The notes beneath the pieces are model-generated. The model saw only the letters and a program-made list of their open reading frames with translations. It did no database searches and was not told where the DNA came from. A DNA stretch of 64,000 bases from Timema cristinae (taxonomy: Eukaryota > Arthropoda > Insecta > Phasmatodea > Timematidae), in assembly GCA_039000515.1 (NCBI GenBank), contig JBCFYV010002255.1, positions 20,363,921 to 20,427,920 of the forward strand, given 5' to 3'. The position numbers were made by a program, and so were the translations under genes. Below, piece after piece: positions 22,980-34,817 of this stretch (position 1 is the stretch's first letter; each line of letters begins with the position of its first letter).

Positions 22980-25300
22980 TTGATTTCGATATATCATTCG
23001 ATTTGGTTTCAGTTAATTTTTATTGAATTTTATATACGAATGTTTTTAATCAGTTTGTTGTCATAATATAACAAATTAATAAGTATATTTTATTAAAGCT
23101 AGTTTGACTTCAACCAACATCAAATTACTTCATAAATGAGTGTTAACGCCTTTCCTCCATTATTCCTTATACAAATGTGACAATCACATCGGATTTTAAA
23201 AACATAGCGTTGTCAAACACAAATGCAACAGTTATCTACGATTATTATTTTAAAATCATTATTACCATTAAAGCAAGGTGAAGTTGCTTTTTTTTTATGT
23301 AGAACGCGAATTTTTAAAAACTCTATATTGACGCCAACCATAGATTTTATCGCATTTAATTTGTAAATTATAATAGACTAGTTTATATTTGTTTCTAATA
23401 GTGAGGAAAGGTAGTTTTAGATTAGCGTGGAGAAGGGATAGGTAAACCTTACTCCCAGTGCCCCCCCCCCCTCCCTCCAGCGAAATTCGAAACCCAACCT
23501 CACCATCACAAAAAAAAAAAATTATTTATATTGTGAGCCTGACGCCTTAAAACGATAAAGTAAGTTATTTTATTTTTCATGGATTACATTCTGTTAACAA
23601 GTACGAAAGTCAACTATGTCAGAACTACGGTAAAGAAGGTTGGTATCTGATAGTTATAGAATCTACTTAAACTACTTTCATATAACTCACAATGGTGGGT
23701 ATGTAGGCTAGAAGCTAACCTCATCCAGTCTGGTTTGCCCGTGATGATGAGGTATAGGGTTCGAATCAAGGCAGAGCTTATTCGTCTCACTAAACAAAAA
23801 TGAAATGTGGGTATTTTAACAATTCAGACCTAATCGAATCTTTTACAGAAGATGTATTGATTCACCGATAGGCCGCCAATTACCACTTGAATCGCTCGCC
23901 TGACATGTGAAGCTATTTAATCTTTAGCTCTTAAATGGTTTGCTCATTTGTCTTTATTTAATCCTTAAATTGGATTATTATATTAATGGTAACTATGATT
24001 TAAATGTTTAAGTTCTGTTTTTTATCAACATAGCTCTCTGTTGCGAGCGAAGTGTTGAGGAGCTTTGGGAAAGATCCATATGGCCTTGTGGTTCATTTCC
24101 AATGCATTCATAGAACTGTCATAAAGTTAACGAACTTCGGCTACATAAAATGCATTGAGTTCGGTCAGTTTTGTTGTTAGTAGTTTCTATTTATTTACGA
24201 TCTCTATCGTTCTATAAACGTATATTATTGTATTATATTTTGTTATATTTAAGATGTTTAAAGAACTTTTCGGCCTTTATGGATATAAATTAAAGGGAGG
24301 TTAGTTAGTACCATAAAATATTTGTTGCATTTAAGATGTTTAAAGAACCTTTTACCATTTATATAATGAATTAAAAGTTAGTATATACCATGTCTATGAC
24401 CATCTGGGTTGTAGAAAGACAATTCTAGAAGGCTGTTCGAGGAACCCAAAAAAGAAATTCATTTAATAAAGCCATATTAATTGTTTGTGTACGTGAAAAA
24501 TTGACTTTTAATTTAGTAATTTATTTAGTCCGCTGATATCAGTATCGACTTTTGATGAAGAATATATCTTAACAATTATTGAAGATATTACAACAGTGAA
24601 CCCACTGGGTAATTAACGACAAACCAACAATTTAGGTAAGAGGTTGCTGTTTATCATAATTCCATCATTAGTGAAGAGCATATCGAAGGTTTATTCTTTT
24701 CCACCTGGCAGTTTTTGTGGAGGGAGTATCACCCCACAACCCAGAAAGACGAAGGTACTTTACACCGTGTGAACTTATTCTTTATTGAAAGGAGATTTAT
24801 TCAAAAAAGATATCCATCCTATGATTAACAAACTTTTAGCAAGACAACAAAGAGAGTCCATCTTGCATTCTTACAAGCGTCACTTTTTCATCCATCTGTG
24901 AGGCTATATATGATCATGTTTAAAATAGCGTCAAACGTGGTTTCGCGAGTCTTTTAAATTACCATATTTTTCAATCTTCTAACTAAGTATTATACTTCAA
25001 CCAGAAACTAAACTCTATTTAATTCAGATATTGATATATATTTATTATTACCTAAATATCACTATTCATCGTCTGAGAGACGACTTGTAAATTGTATGTA
25101 ACTTATATTGTTTAGTCTAAGAGGGTACCTATCACTATGTCATACTTTATATCTCATTATATTATGCCATCTATATCAATTAACACTGGAACAGTTCTCT
25201 AAAAAACTCTGACCATTTATTTATTGACAAGCTCCGGTTATTTTCCTGTACTACCTCCCTTTTTAATTTTTGGATCCTACGACACCTGGTGGTCCTTTCG
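22980..25300. other. Non-coding stretch with worn repeats
   Basis: Holds tRNA-like SINE fragments near 23400-23560 (minus, GAAATTCGAAACCC) and 23700-23790 (plus, GGGTTCGAATCAAGG), and a short tandem duplication at 24240-24380 (TTTAAGATGTTTAAAGAAC twice). No gene seen. Confidence 0.5.
24240..24380. repeat. Short tandem duplication, about 85-bp unit
   Basis: TTTAAGATGTTTAAAGAACT with following TTTATGGATATAAATTAAA recurs once about 85 bp downstream with substitutions. Confidence 0.6.
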
Positions 25301-25314
25301 AACCATGCATTATT

Positions 25315-25510
25315 AATTAGGCTAATGGTATGAACGTGAGTAAGGTAAAATTGAGACGGAACGTACCCAAATTTGAATTGGAGAGTGTAAAATCATTTAG
25401 AGGGGGAAAAACCCTTTAGAAACACCCGACGGGAATTCGAACCCCGAATTGTCCCTCACCAGCCAGCCCAAATATATGAGCCTGACATTTTAGTCCGCGT
25501 GCTCACAGTT
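25315..25510 (-). mobile_element. SINE family C, copy 4 (degenerate)
   Basis: Minus-strand copy with B-box complement GGGAATTCGAACCCCGAATT and head complement TTTTAGTCCGCGTGCTCAC. Confidence 0.65.
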
Positions 25511-25599
25511 GCGGGTTTGTCCTTTTGAGCCAGTATCAACACATGAATACATTCCTTGTGTGTAGAAGGAACCCTATCTGACAGAGGAAATTTACTAGA

Positions 25600-25680
25600 T
25601 TTGCGTTCACATATTCATAAGTCAAGTCATGTGATCTGTAGATGTCACTTGATATTGATACTATTAAAAATACCCTGGGA
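25600..25680 (+). repeat. Dispersed repeat J, copy 2 (partial)
   Basis: TTCATAAGTCAAGTCATGTG ATCTG and GATGTCACTTGATATTGATA match the J consensus. Confidence 0.55.
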
Positions 25681-25784
25681 AACTCTTTGTTTTGCTTCAA
25701 ACAAATAAAAATAATTCTTCATTTTATTACTTCCAACAAATTTTTAATTAATTTTAAAATTTTAATAAAAATTGGAAGTTTCGA

Positions 25785-26136
25785 CTCATTTCTGATTAAT
25801 CATTAATGGAGATAAATAGTTAATAGAGGTCCTTAATAATGAAAAATGTTGAAATATTAAATGATATTTTGATACAAATTGCAGTGAAAAGTTAGTTTGT
25901 TTTTTTTACCATTTTAGAATGGCTTCACAGATAATCCTTGTCCACAAATCTTCATTCTGTCATAATAGGGACATACTGTAGTTATTAACAAGAAACTTTG
26001 TCGCTTTGTCAAATTTCGAGCAATCATTCAAATGCGAATGCACTGCACACATTTCTGAAATATAGCAGGCCTTTTCTTTTCCCTTTTACTCCCAAACCTC
26101 GCGCGAGCCGTGAGCTGAGTTGGGCCTGCTATGATG
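25785..26136 (+). repeat. Duplicated block V, copy 1
   Basis: Matches 57310-57665 over about 350 bp with substitutions and small gaps. It includes AATGGCTTCACAGATAA, TTCATTCTGTCATAATAGGG, CCCTTTTACTCCCAAACC and TCGCGCGAG ... TGAGTTGGGCCTGCTATGAT. Copy 2 has stops in the frames that are open here, so the block is not coding. Confidence 0.75.
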
Positions 26137-26586
26137 CACACGCTCTTAATGTATATCATCAATGCCTAATAAACAATATTAATAAAGATGAATAGTAAAA
26201 TGTTATCAGTATTATTATTATTATTATTATTAGCACCGCGTCTTACTACCCGTTCGGGTTATACGCACTTACGCTAATGTCTAATGGTAGGGTGATTGTG
26301 AGATGAAATGAAGGACCTACAGTTTAACGTGGAATCCGAACCACGGTGGAGGCCTGGCATTCCCCACATTCACAAGAAGTCTTGTCAGAGATGAAGGAAG
26401 GGTTTGGTAATCAGATAAATCTGTGCTGGGACCGAGGATTGAACCCCGGCCGCCAGCACAGAAGTCTGACACCTTACCCCTAGACCGCCAGGTCACCTTC
26501 CTGCTATGATGAACGCTCTTAATGTATATCATCAATTCCTATTAAACAATATTAATAAAGATGAATAGTAAAATGTTATCAGTATT
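26125..26586. repeat. 87-89 bp direct repeats flanking a SINE
   Basis: Left repeat 26125-26213 and right repeat 26500-26586 differ at only about four sites. Both run from CCTGCTATGATG to GTAAAATGTTATCAGTATT. They bracket the family A SINE at 26214-26499. This is far longer than the 8-12 bp duplications around the other SINEs in the window. Confidence 0.9.
26214..26499 (-). mobile_element. SINE family A, copy 1
   Basis: Full-length minus-strand copy: ATT tract and CGTCTTACTACCCGTTCGG tail at the low end, B-box complement AGGATTGAACCCCGG, head complement CCTTACCCCTAGACCGCC at the high end. The head resembles an Asp/Gly/Glu-type tRNA 5' half with a strong B box. Confidence 0.88.
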
Positions 26587-26589
26587 AAA

Positions 26590-27860
26590 CGTAGAATAAT
26601 ATATTTGTATTTCCTACAAAAACGTCATTAAAATGTTAACTTATGTTTATTTTAATAAAGACAATACATAAATAATATATTTTTAATATTGACAAAAGAA
26701 AATAATTTTGTATTTTCTAAGAAGCCTCTTGAACTAGTTTCCTCTCTCTACCAAAGGGTCGGTGGGGTAAGGGCTATTCTACTCTCTTAGCCAATAAGAA
26801 GCGGTAAAAAATAACGTGGGCTTATACAATTGGCCGGAAGTAAAACCAATTCCACCTGGTATCCTGTCTTTTTGAAATTCTTTCCTTTTCTACTCCTTTA
26901 GTCCCCCGCACTCCTTTATCAAAGCATTCACACTTGGTGTTTTTTCTCTCTTCTTGAAGTCAAATTAAAGTGTTTTGAAAATTATATGGCTTTTAAAGGT
27001 TTACTTGGATAAACCGTTTTTTTTTTTTTTTTTTTACTAGTTCGATATTTAACGAGGAAACCTAGCAATTTTCTCATAATAAATGTGAACACGAGGTTTC
27101 ATTGTTTCATATTTTTAGAAATATTTCAAATCTTAATGGAAATGTTTTGTGTGATTATATTAAGTGTCTGCAGTGTATAAAATAACCTGAAATACAGTTA
27201 AAAGTGACCTAAAAATCTTGTTAGAAATGTTTGTATATTATAAGTTTTTTATTGTTTGTTTCAAGTCATGTGATTTTTTCCGGAATTTATTCCTAGATTT
27301 TTTAATTTCCAGTTTTCCAAAATGTTGGACCAACTCACGCATTTCTCCAACATTGACGGAGGATATGACAGGTCAAAAGATAACCTTATAAGTAATTTAA
27401 CAAAAGAATAGTAAGTCTAGAATAAAATACAAGCATAGACCTTGGTTTTCCTGGTAAAAAAAAATTATTTTCTCGATATTTTAAAGGCGTTTCCTCAAGT
27501 TGTGAGACATTGAAAAATGATTATGAATGACAATGTTTTTAAAAGGTGTGTTGAACACGCCACCAAATTTTAATACATGAGCAAGCAATGTTTGTAACTA
27601 TTTATACCCGGCACCTAAGCTTGTATATTACTGTAGTATTTTGCAATTAACCACCCTTCAACTTCTCAATTATATCATAAAACACTAAAATACTAACAGA
27701 TGGGTCTTTAAAATAACCCTAACCCTCTTGTGTTGGAAGACTTTGCTACGAGCCACCACACACAGATAGGACCACGATATACCCCCTCCTCTCTCCCTTC
27801 ACCCCGGAAAAATTTAACGGTACAACCATGGAATAACTCTACATCCTCATAACACTTTTT
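26590..27860. other. Non-coding stretch, no gene recognised
   Basis: AT-rich, with a T-run at 27020-27036. An unclassified patch near 26760-26960 is less AT-rich. No frame or RNA gene is recognised. Confidence 0.5.
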
Positions 27861-27871
27861 TATAAGGTCTG

Positions 27872-28167
27872 AGGGTGACCTGGTGGTCTAGGGGTAAGGT
27901 GTCAGACTTCTGTGCTGGCGGCCGGGGTTCAATCCTCGGTCCCGGCACAGATTTATCTGATTTCCAAACCCTTCCTTCACCTCTGACAAGACATCTTGTG
28001 AATGTGGGGAATGCAGGCCTCCACCGTGGTTCGGATTCCACGTTAAACTGTAGGTCCTCCATTTCATCTCACAATCACCCTACCATTACACATTAGCGTA
28101 AGTGCGTATAACCCGAACGGGTCGTAAGACGCGGTGCTAATAATAACAATAATAATAATAATGATAG

Positions 28168-28206
<39 letters not shown>

Positions 28207-28212
28207 TAATTT
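27872..28212 (+). mobile_element. SINE family A, copy 2
   Basis: Full-length: GGTGACCTGGTGGTCTAGGG head, B box GGGGTTCAATCCTCGG, TTTATCTGATTTCCAAACCC, tail CCCGAACGGGTCGTAAGACG, then a TAA/GATAAT tract. Nine-base target duplication TAAGGTCTG (27863-27871 and 28213-28221). Confidence 0.9.
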
Positions 28213-28229
28213 TAAGGTCTGGATCAGAA

Positions 28230-28790
28230 AGTCATTATTTTTGTGAAGTATGCTTAGTCACACGTAGAATGGACAGGTTAAACAGTGGTATGTATATAAC
28301 TGTATACCCAGTGGCGTCAGAAAATTAATCGTGTAAGGGGGAAGGGAGATTAGAAACATATTTAAATTGTTTCCAAGTCAAATGGGAGGAACATAAATCC
28401 GAAAAATATTTGAACATTGAATTATTCTAAAAGCTATTTTGAGAGGTCTGCGTCTGTAAACATTTTGAGAATCAGCCTTCTCTTCAAGATATTTGGAGTG
28501 GTCTTCTCCCATTCATTTTTTAAAATTTGGATAACCCTAGGAACTATTTAGAGTGGTTCTTGCCAGTGTTATTTTAAATGTTTTAAAACTATATTTTAAG
28601 TGAATTTCCCTTTGCAAACGTTGGACAAGAGAATACCTCTAAAAGCTATTACAGTGGTCCATCCCGGCAATTTTTGGAATCTGGATGACCTAAACTCGTG
28701 AAAAACACCAAAATTCAAGAATGCGTTAGTTTCTGGTTTTTCCAATCAGTGGCCACCCTGATTAAATCTTATATTGTAAATAATATATTA
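28230..28790. other. Non-coding stretch, hAT-like end
   Basis: Around 28308, CCAGTGGCGTCAGAAAATT followed by a G-rich run resembles one end of a hAT-type MITE. The other end could not be placed with confidence. Confidence 0.4.
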
Positions 28791-28794
28791 AATC

Positions 28795-29040
28795 CTGATT
28801 CGGTAGCCGCATGGTTTAAGGCGCTACTCTCGCAACAGTTTGAACTGCTGAAGACAGAAAAATCGTGATTCGATCCCGGTCGGGTGTACTGAGGGTTAAT
28901 TTACCTACATGGTTTTTCACTCTCTCTATATATATAATGCGGGCATACTTCATCCAAATTAAAATCTCCTTATCCCCGAACACATTAATTCAATTAGTAT
29001 ATAGAGGTATAACTCAAACGGGTAGTAAGACGAGGTGTTA
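28795..29040 (+). mobile_element. SINE family D, copy 4
   Basis: Head GCATGGTTTAAGGCGCTACT, B box GTGATTCGATCCCGG, GTGTACTGAGGGT and tail CAAACGGGTAGTAAGACG. It directly abuts the family E element that follows. Confidence 0.78.
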
Positions 29041-29309
29041 AATAGCCAAAGCTATTATTTATGCTTTATTGAGGATGACTCCATCTAGATATATACTGAA
29101 AATTTAAAAATTACACCTGGACACGGGAATCAAACCGGGGACGTTTGGTTTAGTAGGCCAATGTTCTTACCACTGAACTATCTAGGATTCTTCCCGTGTT
29201 CAGGGTCATTCTTCACTCATATTTCATGGCAGAGTCTATGATGGACGTACATACGTATATCGTTGGCTACAAATGTGTGATTTTATTAAGATCACGAGCT
29301 ATCAGATAA

Positions 29310-32300
29310 CAGGGTTCCTACAGTATTTGTAAAAATATTCTCCCTGACTTTTCCCTGACTTTCCCTGACTATTTTCCCAAGTTCCCTGACCAATTTCTCA
29401 TAAAATTTCCATTATAACTTTACAGTACTATACACGTGAAAATATTAATTTAAATAAATTTATTTCGGCCTCCTCCCCCCTTACAGCCGACCTTGCCTCA
29501 CCTCTCATGGAAGAATAAGAAAGCAGACATCTTGCCAATCAGTTGAGGGAAAATGATGGAAAAATAATCCCTATCAAAAATTTGTAACAAACTTGATTCC
29601 CTTTGGTATCATGTGCAGAAATACGTATTAAATAACAGGCCACTAAGAACATACTAAAGAGTTTGGTATCATTACAGTTTTATTTTACCTAAACTGTACA
29701 TTTCCTGAACTGAATAGCTTACAACAGGAACTCTGTCTGCTTTCATATTATTCATGTCTCAAGTCAATTTTATTTTTATTAAAATTATCACTATAGTCAT
29801 ACAATAAGAAACTATGTTATATTTAATAAAGTGAAGCTTGCTTCTTCTTCAGTTCTTGCAACTCCACGTCTATTGCTTCTCGTTTCTCTTCAGTTGCCAT
29901 CATTAATTTTTTTCTTTCTCCTTCTAAATCTTTAACTTGTATATCTAATTTCCTCTTTTCTGCCTTCTTCTTGTCTTTTTCACTTTTTTCTTGCTTCTTC
30001 ATCTCTAAGTATTCATGATAGCGTTTCCGAGCACCTCTCACGTAATCCAACATCTTTTTGCTAATGTGTATATTTTTAATCCCTCCTGCTTCTTGTATCT
30101 CATCATGAATGTGACGCTGTGCAATGACTGTCTTTTCATGCATGTTTTCAACCAGTAAAGATTTATTGACTGAAAAACCACCTTCAACAGTTGCATTCCC
30201 ATGCGACAAGACTAGGCAAATCTTTATTACTTCCCAAAGATGTTTGTAGTTTGCTTCTCCTATTAGAAAGCTACCATAAATAGTGTCAAGTCCTACTTCA
30301 TCACTAAACTGATCACAAGGACGAAATATTTCTTGAAGCTCAGATTTTTTGGGGTTGCAAAAATGCAAGTATTCTTTCTTGGCATTTTCAGCCAGAACAT
30401 CATTTATGATGTTGGCATGGTTGAGTTCCTCCAAAAGAAAAGAAAATCTCTTCTGGGCCAGTTGAGGTGAATGTTGAATAACACAAGGATCCAATGAAGA
30501 CAAACCTCTCACAGCTTTCTGTTTTAAGGGACTTTTTTCTTGTAGTTTTGCAATCATGGTGGTTAACATACTGCGGCACTCATGTATAAATTCTAATTTT
30601 TGTCTTTCTGTTACTGTGATCGCAGTTTCTCCTAACAAACGTTTTGTTGCAAATCCTATATCAATATTTTTGCTAAGGATCAAATTTTCTGATTTTTTTG
30701 TGTCAATAGACAGTAACTTTGGACCCGTGCACTTCATAAGATCAGGTTTCACACAACGATTCATAAGGTATCTTAGAAGTTTCTCTACAGCTTCAAAAAG
30801 ATATGGAGTCATTGGTTTTGATGTCTGGAACCGTTGCAGGAAAGGCTGACATTCATCTGCAATTGTCTTGCAGAACGCTAGTTTACACTTTAGGAATGGA
30901 TCACAGGCTGCTCTTTTCAGTGTCTCTACAGGTTTTGTTTTAGGAAGTTTTGCTTCTTTGAGAAACTTAATAACATGGTCCCAAATTTGTAATGCCCTTT
31001 GAAAGCACTTCGCATTCTCTAACCAACGCACACCACAGAACTTCAATGGAAAAGTTGTACACCCTGTCAACTGGGTGAACAATGCTCGACGAGCTGGAGA
31101 GTCAGTGAACAGGTAGTACATGTGACGTAATAAGCTACTTATATCCCAATCAACAGACTCTACTCCTGTTCTCAAGGAACCATGAACAACATGAAGCCCA
31201 CATGTTCCCAGATTTAGCAAACTACATACTTCATTGTCTGTTACAGATTTGAGGTGTTCCTGAAGAAGTGTTATAAACTTTAAATTGACATTTGGGCCAT
31301 CCATTGACACTTGTATCAACTTAGAGAGTGGAAGAGGAGAAATACCATCCAGAAAATGCTTCAGTAATTCTTCAGCAGTGCTCCTATCGAAAAACACACT
31401 GTTTAAGTAACGACTGATGACTTTATGATTTTCCTTGTCCCAGAATCTAATTACAATGTCCATCTGTCCTCTTTGAATAACTTTATTCAATGCCTCATCA
31501 AAACAAATTACAAAGTTGTTACATGATTTTAGGCGGTCCAGTAAATTATTATGAAAGAATGGAGCCAAGCCATGCACAATGAAGTATGCAGCCTTGTCTC
31601 CACCAAGGGTAAAGGCATTGGCAATGGAACACTCGGGAAACATCAATTGAAAAATTGTACTTAAATTATTGCACGAATTGAAAGACATTTTTTTGTCAAC
31701 AACTTGCATAGCCCAAATGACTTCCGCCTTAGTTATATCATCTTTTATAACAAAAGTGTTATGGTTTCTTGGAGGCACTACACTAATTTCACTTTTAGCA
31801 ACAGCTTCCTTCTGCGACGTTACGATTTTCGATGAAACAGAAAAACTCTTCGAGCAACCAGCAGAATCATCACTAGGTAGAATGTCTTTGTGTGCCAGAG
31901 ATTCTCTTGAAACTGGGGAGCTCGATGAACCTGAATCACTTGACTTTTTTGAAAAAAAAAAGTCAACAGAGAGCGTTGATTTGTCAAAGTTTCAAGAGTT
32001 TTGATATGAGTTGGTCCTTTTGCATGGGAAGCTAATGCTTGCTTTCCCATATTACTTAAGTTTATAATTTTTTTTGCACACTTTACAAAATGCCTGCAGC
32101 TTATTACTTTCAACACCACTTATCCAGTATGAGAATTCAGGAAAATGGTCTGGGCTTAGCCAGAGCTGGTTAAAAACGGTTTTTTTGTTAGACATTGCTG
32201 GTGTAGTCTAATCAGTCCTGGTGCACTGTATCAAACTATAACGATGACAAACCTTGAACAAGAACAAAAACAAGTGATCACTAAAGTTAAAAGAATTGTC

Positions 32301-32590
32301 ATGTGCAGGCTAGGAGACCTCTGCGTTCACATTCTGAAATAAAATGCTACCAAAACTTGTGTTAGGGCAAGTTTGAGCATGGTAAGTGCCCCTCAGCTTT
32401 CTTCATTGGGGCAGTGGCTTATGACGCAGTAAATAGAAAAAATATTTTCTTTGTTTTTTCTAAGTGTGACATGAAGACATGAATTGTCATTTCCCTGACT
32501 TTCCCTGACCTTTTTAAAGCTTCCCTGACTTTCCCTGACTATTATTTTTTTCCCTGACTTTCCCTGACTTTCCAGAGCGTAGGAACCCTG
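29310..32590 (-). mobile_element. hAT-superfamily DNA transposon, 3281 bp, near-autonomous
   Basis: Perfect 12-bp terminal inverted repeats CAGGGTTCCTAC / GTAGGAACCCTG (29310-29321 and 32579-32590). The flanks carry GATAA on both sides (29305-29309 and 32591-32595). The uninterrupted copy of the host element at 46771-47224 has GATAA once, confirming a 5-bp target duplication. Arrays of CCCTGAC-containing repeats lie inside both ends (about four at 29340-29391, six at 32491-32573), all in the same direction rather than mirrored. It encodes one transposase on the minus strand. Confidence 0.92.
29823..32195 (-). pseudogene. hAT transposase with TTF/BED-type zinc finger, two 1-base frameshifts
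   Basis: The protein would cut and paste the surrounding transposon. From an ATG at 32195, the N-terminus shows a zinc finger C-x2-C-x16-H-x5-H (CKVC ... SHAKGPTH), then a Ser-rich linker. A 651-codon uninterrupted frame (31778-29823, which opens at a GTG inside the longer frame) holds the catalytic core. Numbering from that GTG, I see Asp94 in FVICFDEALNK, Asp160 in QVSMDGPN, the hAT CxxH motif CGLH (193-196), the RW motif (251-252) and a C-terminal Glu532 in NATVEGGFS. A Lys/Glu-rich coiled coil follows at about 585-650. Total near 790 residues, normal for the family. Two breaks are both in homopolymers: a T run at 32068-32075 and an A run at 31952-31961 (plus strand), each off by one base. 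AATAAA signals lie about 45 bases beyond the stop. It is otherwise intact, so it is either a very young pseudogene or an intact gene with assembly errors. Confidence 0.9.
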
Positions 32591-33052
32591 GATAACGCAG
32601 ACACCTTCGACTCGGTAGTTGGCTTATTGCTATTCAGTTTCTGTTTCCAGGTGTCATTTTTATATTTTCAGTGTATTATTAATGTTATTTTCTAAAGGCT
32701 AATAATATATATCGAAAGCAACAGTCGCAGATCATATGATTTGACTTATGAATACGCCAACGTAGTTTTTCTTGCTGTCTGATTAGCTTCTTAATATGAA
32801 AATAGGATTTTTATGTATATAATTAATAGATTTTTAGTATTACATGAACAAAGAAATTAATGACTACATGTAGGGCTTAATTCCGTATTTGTGGTTTACA
32901 AGACCCAGGAACAAACACTCACCATTCATTCAATGATATTAATTAATATAAGATACCTAACAAGAACCGTAAATAACCTTCTAAATAATATAAGTAATAT
33001 AAATAATACTTTAGAGTCGCCATCAGTGACCAAAGTATATCTGTATTGCTTC

Positions 33053-33057
<5 letters not shown>

Positions 33058-33088
<31 letters not shown>

Positions 33089-33213
33089 GCACCGCATCTT
33101 AATACCCGTTCGGGTTATACGCACTTACGCTAATGTGTAATGGTAGGGTGATTGTGAGATGAAATGAAGGACCTACAGTTTAACGTGGAATCCGAACCAC
33201 GGTGGCGGCCTGG
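33058..33213 (-). mobile_element. SINE family A, copy 3, 5'-truncated
   Basis: Only the 3' half is present (ATT tract to CCGAACCACGGTGGCGGCC). A perfect 11-bp duplication TGCTTCTTGTT (33047-33057 and 33214-33224) shows it inserted in truncated form, as LINE machinery does. Confidence 0.9.
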
Positions 33214-33229
33214 TGCTTCTTGTTGTCAA

Positions 33230-34210
33230 CCTTAAACTGATTACTTTGGTAATTGTATCACTCTATAAAAATGGTATGACAATTTCGATCATAAATACAA
33301 GCACTTTTTTTACGTTTGAATCGCCAAATATTCCTCTTAAACTACTCTTCACATTCCTAGCCCCTCAGAATAAGCCGTTAATAACTTTTGATACAAACCG
33401 TACTAATAAAAATATATATTCACTGGTGTGGATAAAATTGAGAGGCTAGACCTCGACCTAATAATTACCGTAGATACTACTCAAGAAAACTTGAATTCAA
33501 ACAAAAAGAAAATGTGACCTTCAAATAAACCTTTTAAAAAAAATGGAAGCTTGTCAAAAGTCCTCTTCACTAGAAGGGTACTTCAGAAGGAAAGAGACCT
33601 CCTGGGTTTGTTATTGTCTCCAGGACAAAAGGAATCTAACAGTTCGAAGGAGCCAGGTGTACTTATTATCCCTCATATCGATTGGGAGACCACGAGATTC
33701 CATGGTAGGCTAAGAGAAGAGACCTCGCGGGTTGCCTAAGGCTTGATTCACACGTTCAAAGAAAATTTAGAACATATCTGCTTGAGTGGCGTAGTGTAAA
33801 TGTATGTTAACCCATAATACTTTGCAACACCAGCTTAAATATTCATTTATAATTGTAGTAAGGAGAAATATATAAAATTATTATTAGAATAAGGAACACA
33901 CTTAAACGTCCCAAGCAATTAAAAATTGTTGGTATAAACCACCTTTTAGTCAGTTAAATCTAGATAAAATAATCGATGGAATTCAAAATAATTACGTATA
34001 TTAAAACTAAAAAGTCAAAAATTATTTCATTTAGAATTTTTAAGTTAATTATAAAATAGTTGTGTATTAACAAATTTAAGCACTATTTATGAAAAGTCTT
34101 TGATAAGATTTTTTTTTAGGTACAATGTGTTCTATTTTAACTTAGATTTTGATACAAATTTATAGGTTGACAAGAAAGCTAATGCTATTTTGATAGTTAG
34201 CAATCTTACA
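33230..34210. other. Non-coding stretch, no gene recognised
   Basis: Mostly AT-rich. 33550-33740 is less AT-rich and open for 62 codons on the plus strand but has no recognisable features. Confidence 0.45.
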
Positions 34211-34214
34211 ATAT

Positions 34215-34410
34215 ACTATACTATGTCGGGAAGATAAGGGTTCGAATTAAGGTCAAGTGTAGTGAAGGAATTTTTTCCTAAAATTGTTTTCCACTCTCAC
34301 TTCCATACAAATGAGGGTACACTTCCTCTGAATTCAACCTTCCTATCCCTAACATATTACCGCGTTCATTTAATATGCGTTTAGCCCAACCGTTATTAAA
34401 ACATGGGAAA
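34215..34410 (+). mobile_element. SINE family C/D fragment
   Basis: B-box region AGGGTTCGAATTAAGG, then CCACTCTCACTTCC and AATGAGGGTACACTTCC. The tail is degenerate and the head is not recognisable. Confidence 0.6.
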
Positions 34411-34469
34411 AAAAAAGATAACATATTAGTTTAGGAAATGATTATATAGTCAATTTTTATAAGAAGCTA

Positions 34470-34625
34470 GAATAGTTACTAGATCTACTTTCACGTATTC
34501 ATACGTCAAGTCATGTTCTTGCAACTATAACTTTTGGTATATATGATCAAAATTCAATACTTATAAAATAATATTAATAATAGGGTTAAATGTGATCGAA
34601 GTTGACCGCAAAGAGATATGTTTTT
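34470..34625 (+). repeat. Dispersed repeat J, copy 3
   Basis: AGTTACTAGATCTACTTTCA, TACGTCAAGTCATG and TATAAAATAATATTAATAA in the family order. Confidence 0.65.
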
Positions 34626-34817
34626 ATTTTATAAATGGCACTTCTTATAAAAATTTGAATGTATCTGTGATTAGATCAGATTAGATCAGAAACCTTAAGA
34701 TTAAGGCACTCGGTCACCACAAATTTAATTACCATTATGAAAAAACTGAGAACTGAAACTGAGAACTAGCATAATGTATAACCTACAACATTATTATTAA
34801 ACATATTTTAAGTTTAG

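Larger units (their letters stand above)
29042..32690. mobile_element. Family E tRNA-armed element, copy 1, interrupted by a hAT transposon
   Basis: Left part 29042-29309: one tRNA-like arm (minus strand, TAGTTCAGTGGTAAGAACAT and GGTTTGATTCCCGTGTCCAG) and part of the centre. Right part 32596-32690: the rest of the centre (ACCTTCGACTCGGTAGTTGG) and only the outer end of the second arm (CCAGGTGTCATTTTTATATT). The centre runs opposite to that of the complete copy at 46771-47224, so this copy lies in reverse orientation. The second arm has lost its tRNA-like core. Confidence 0.8.

Noticed and set aside
27875..28096. Recurring frames with a [22 protein letters not shown] peptide (also 26317, 44633, 48201)
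   Set aside because: These are translations of family A SINE sequence and follow the SINE wherever it lies.
30556..30849. Plus-strand frames within the transposon (also 31669-32004)
   Set aside because: Antisense shadows of the transposase gene.
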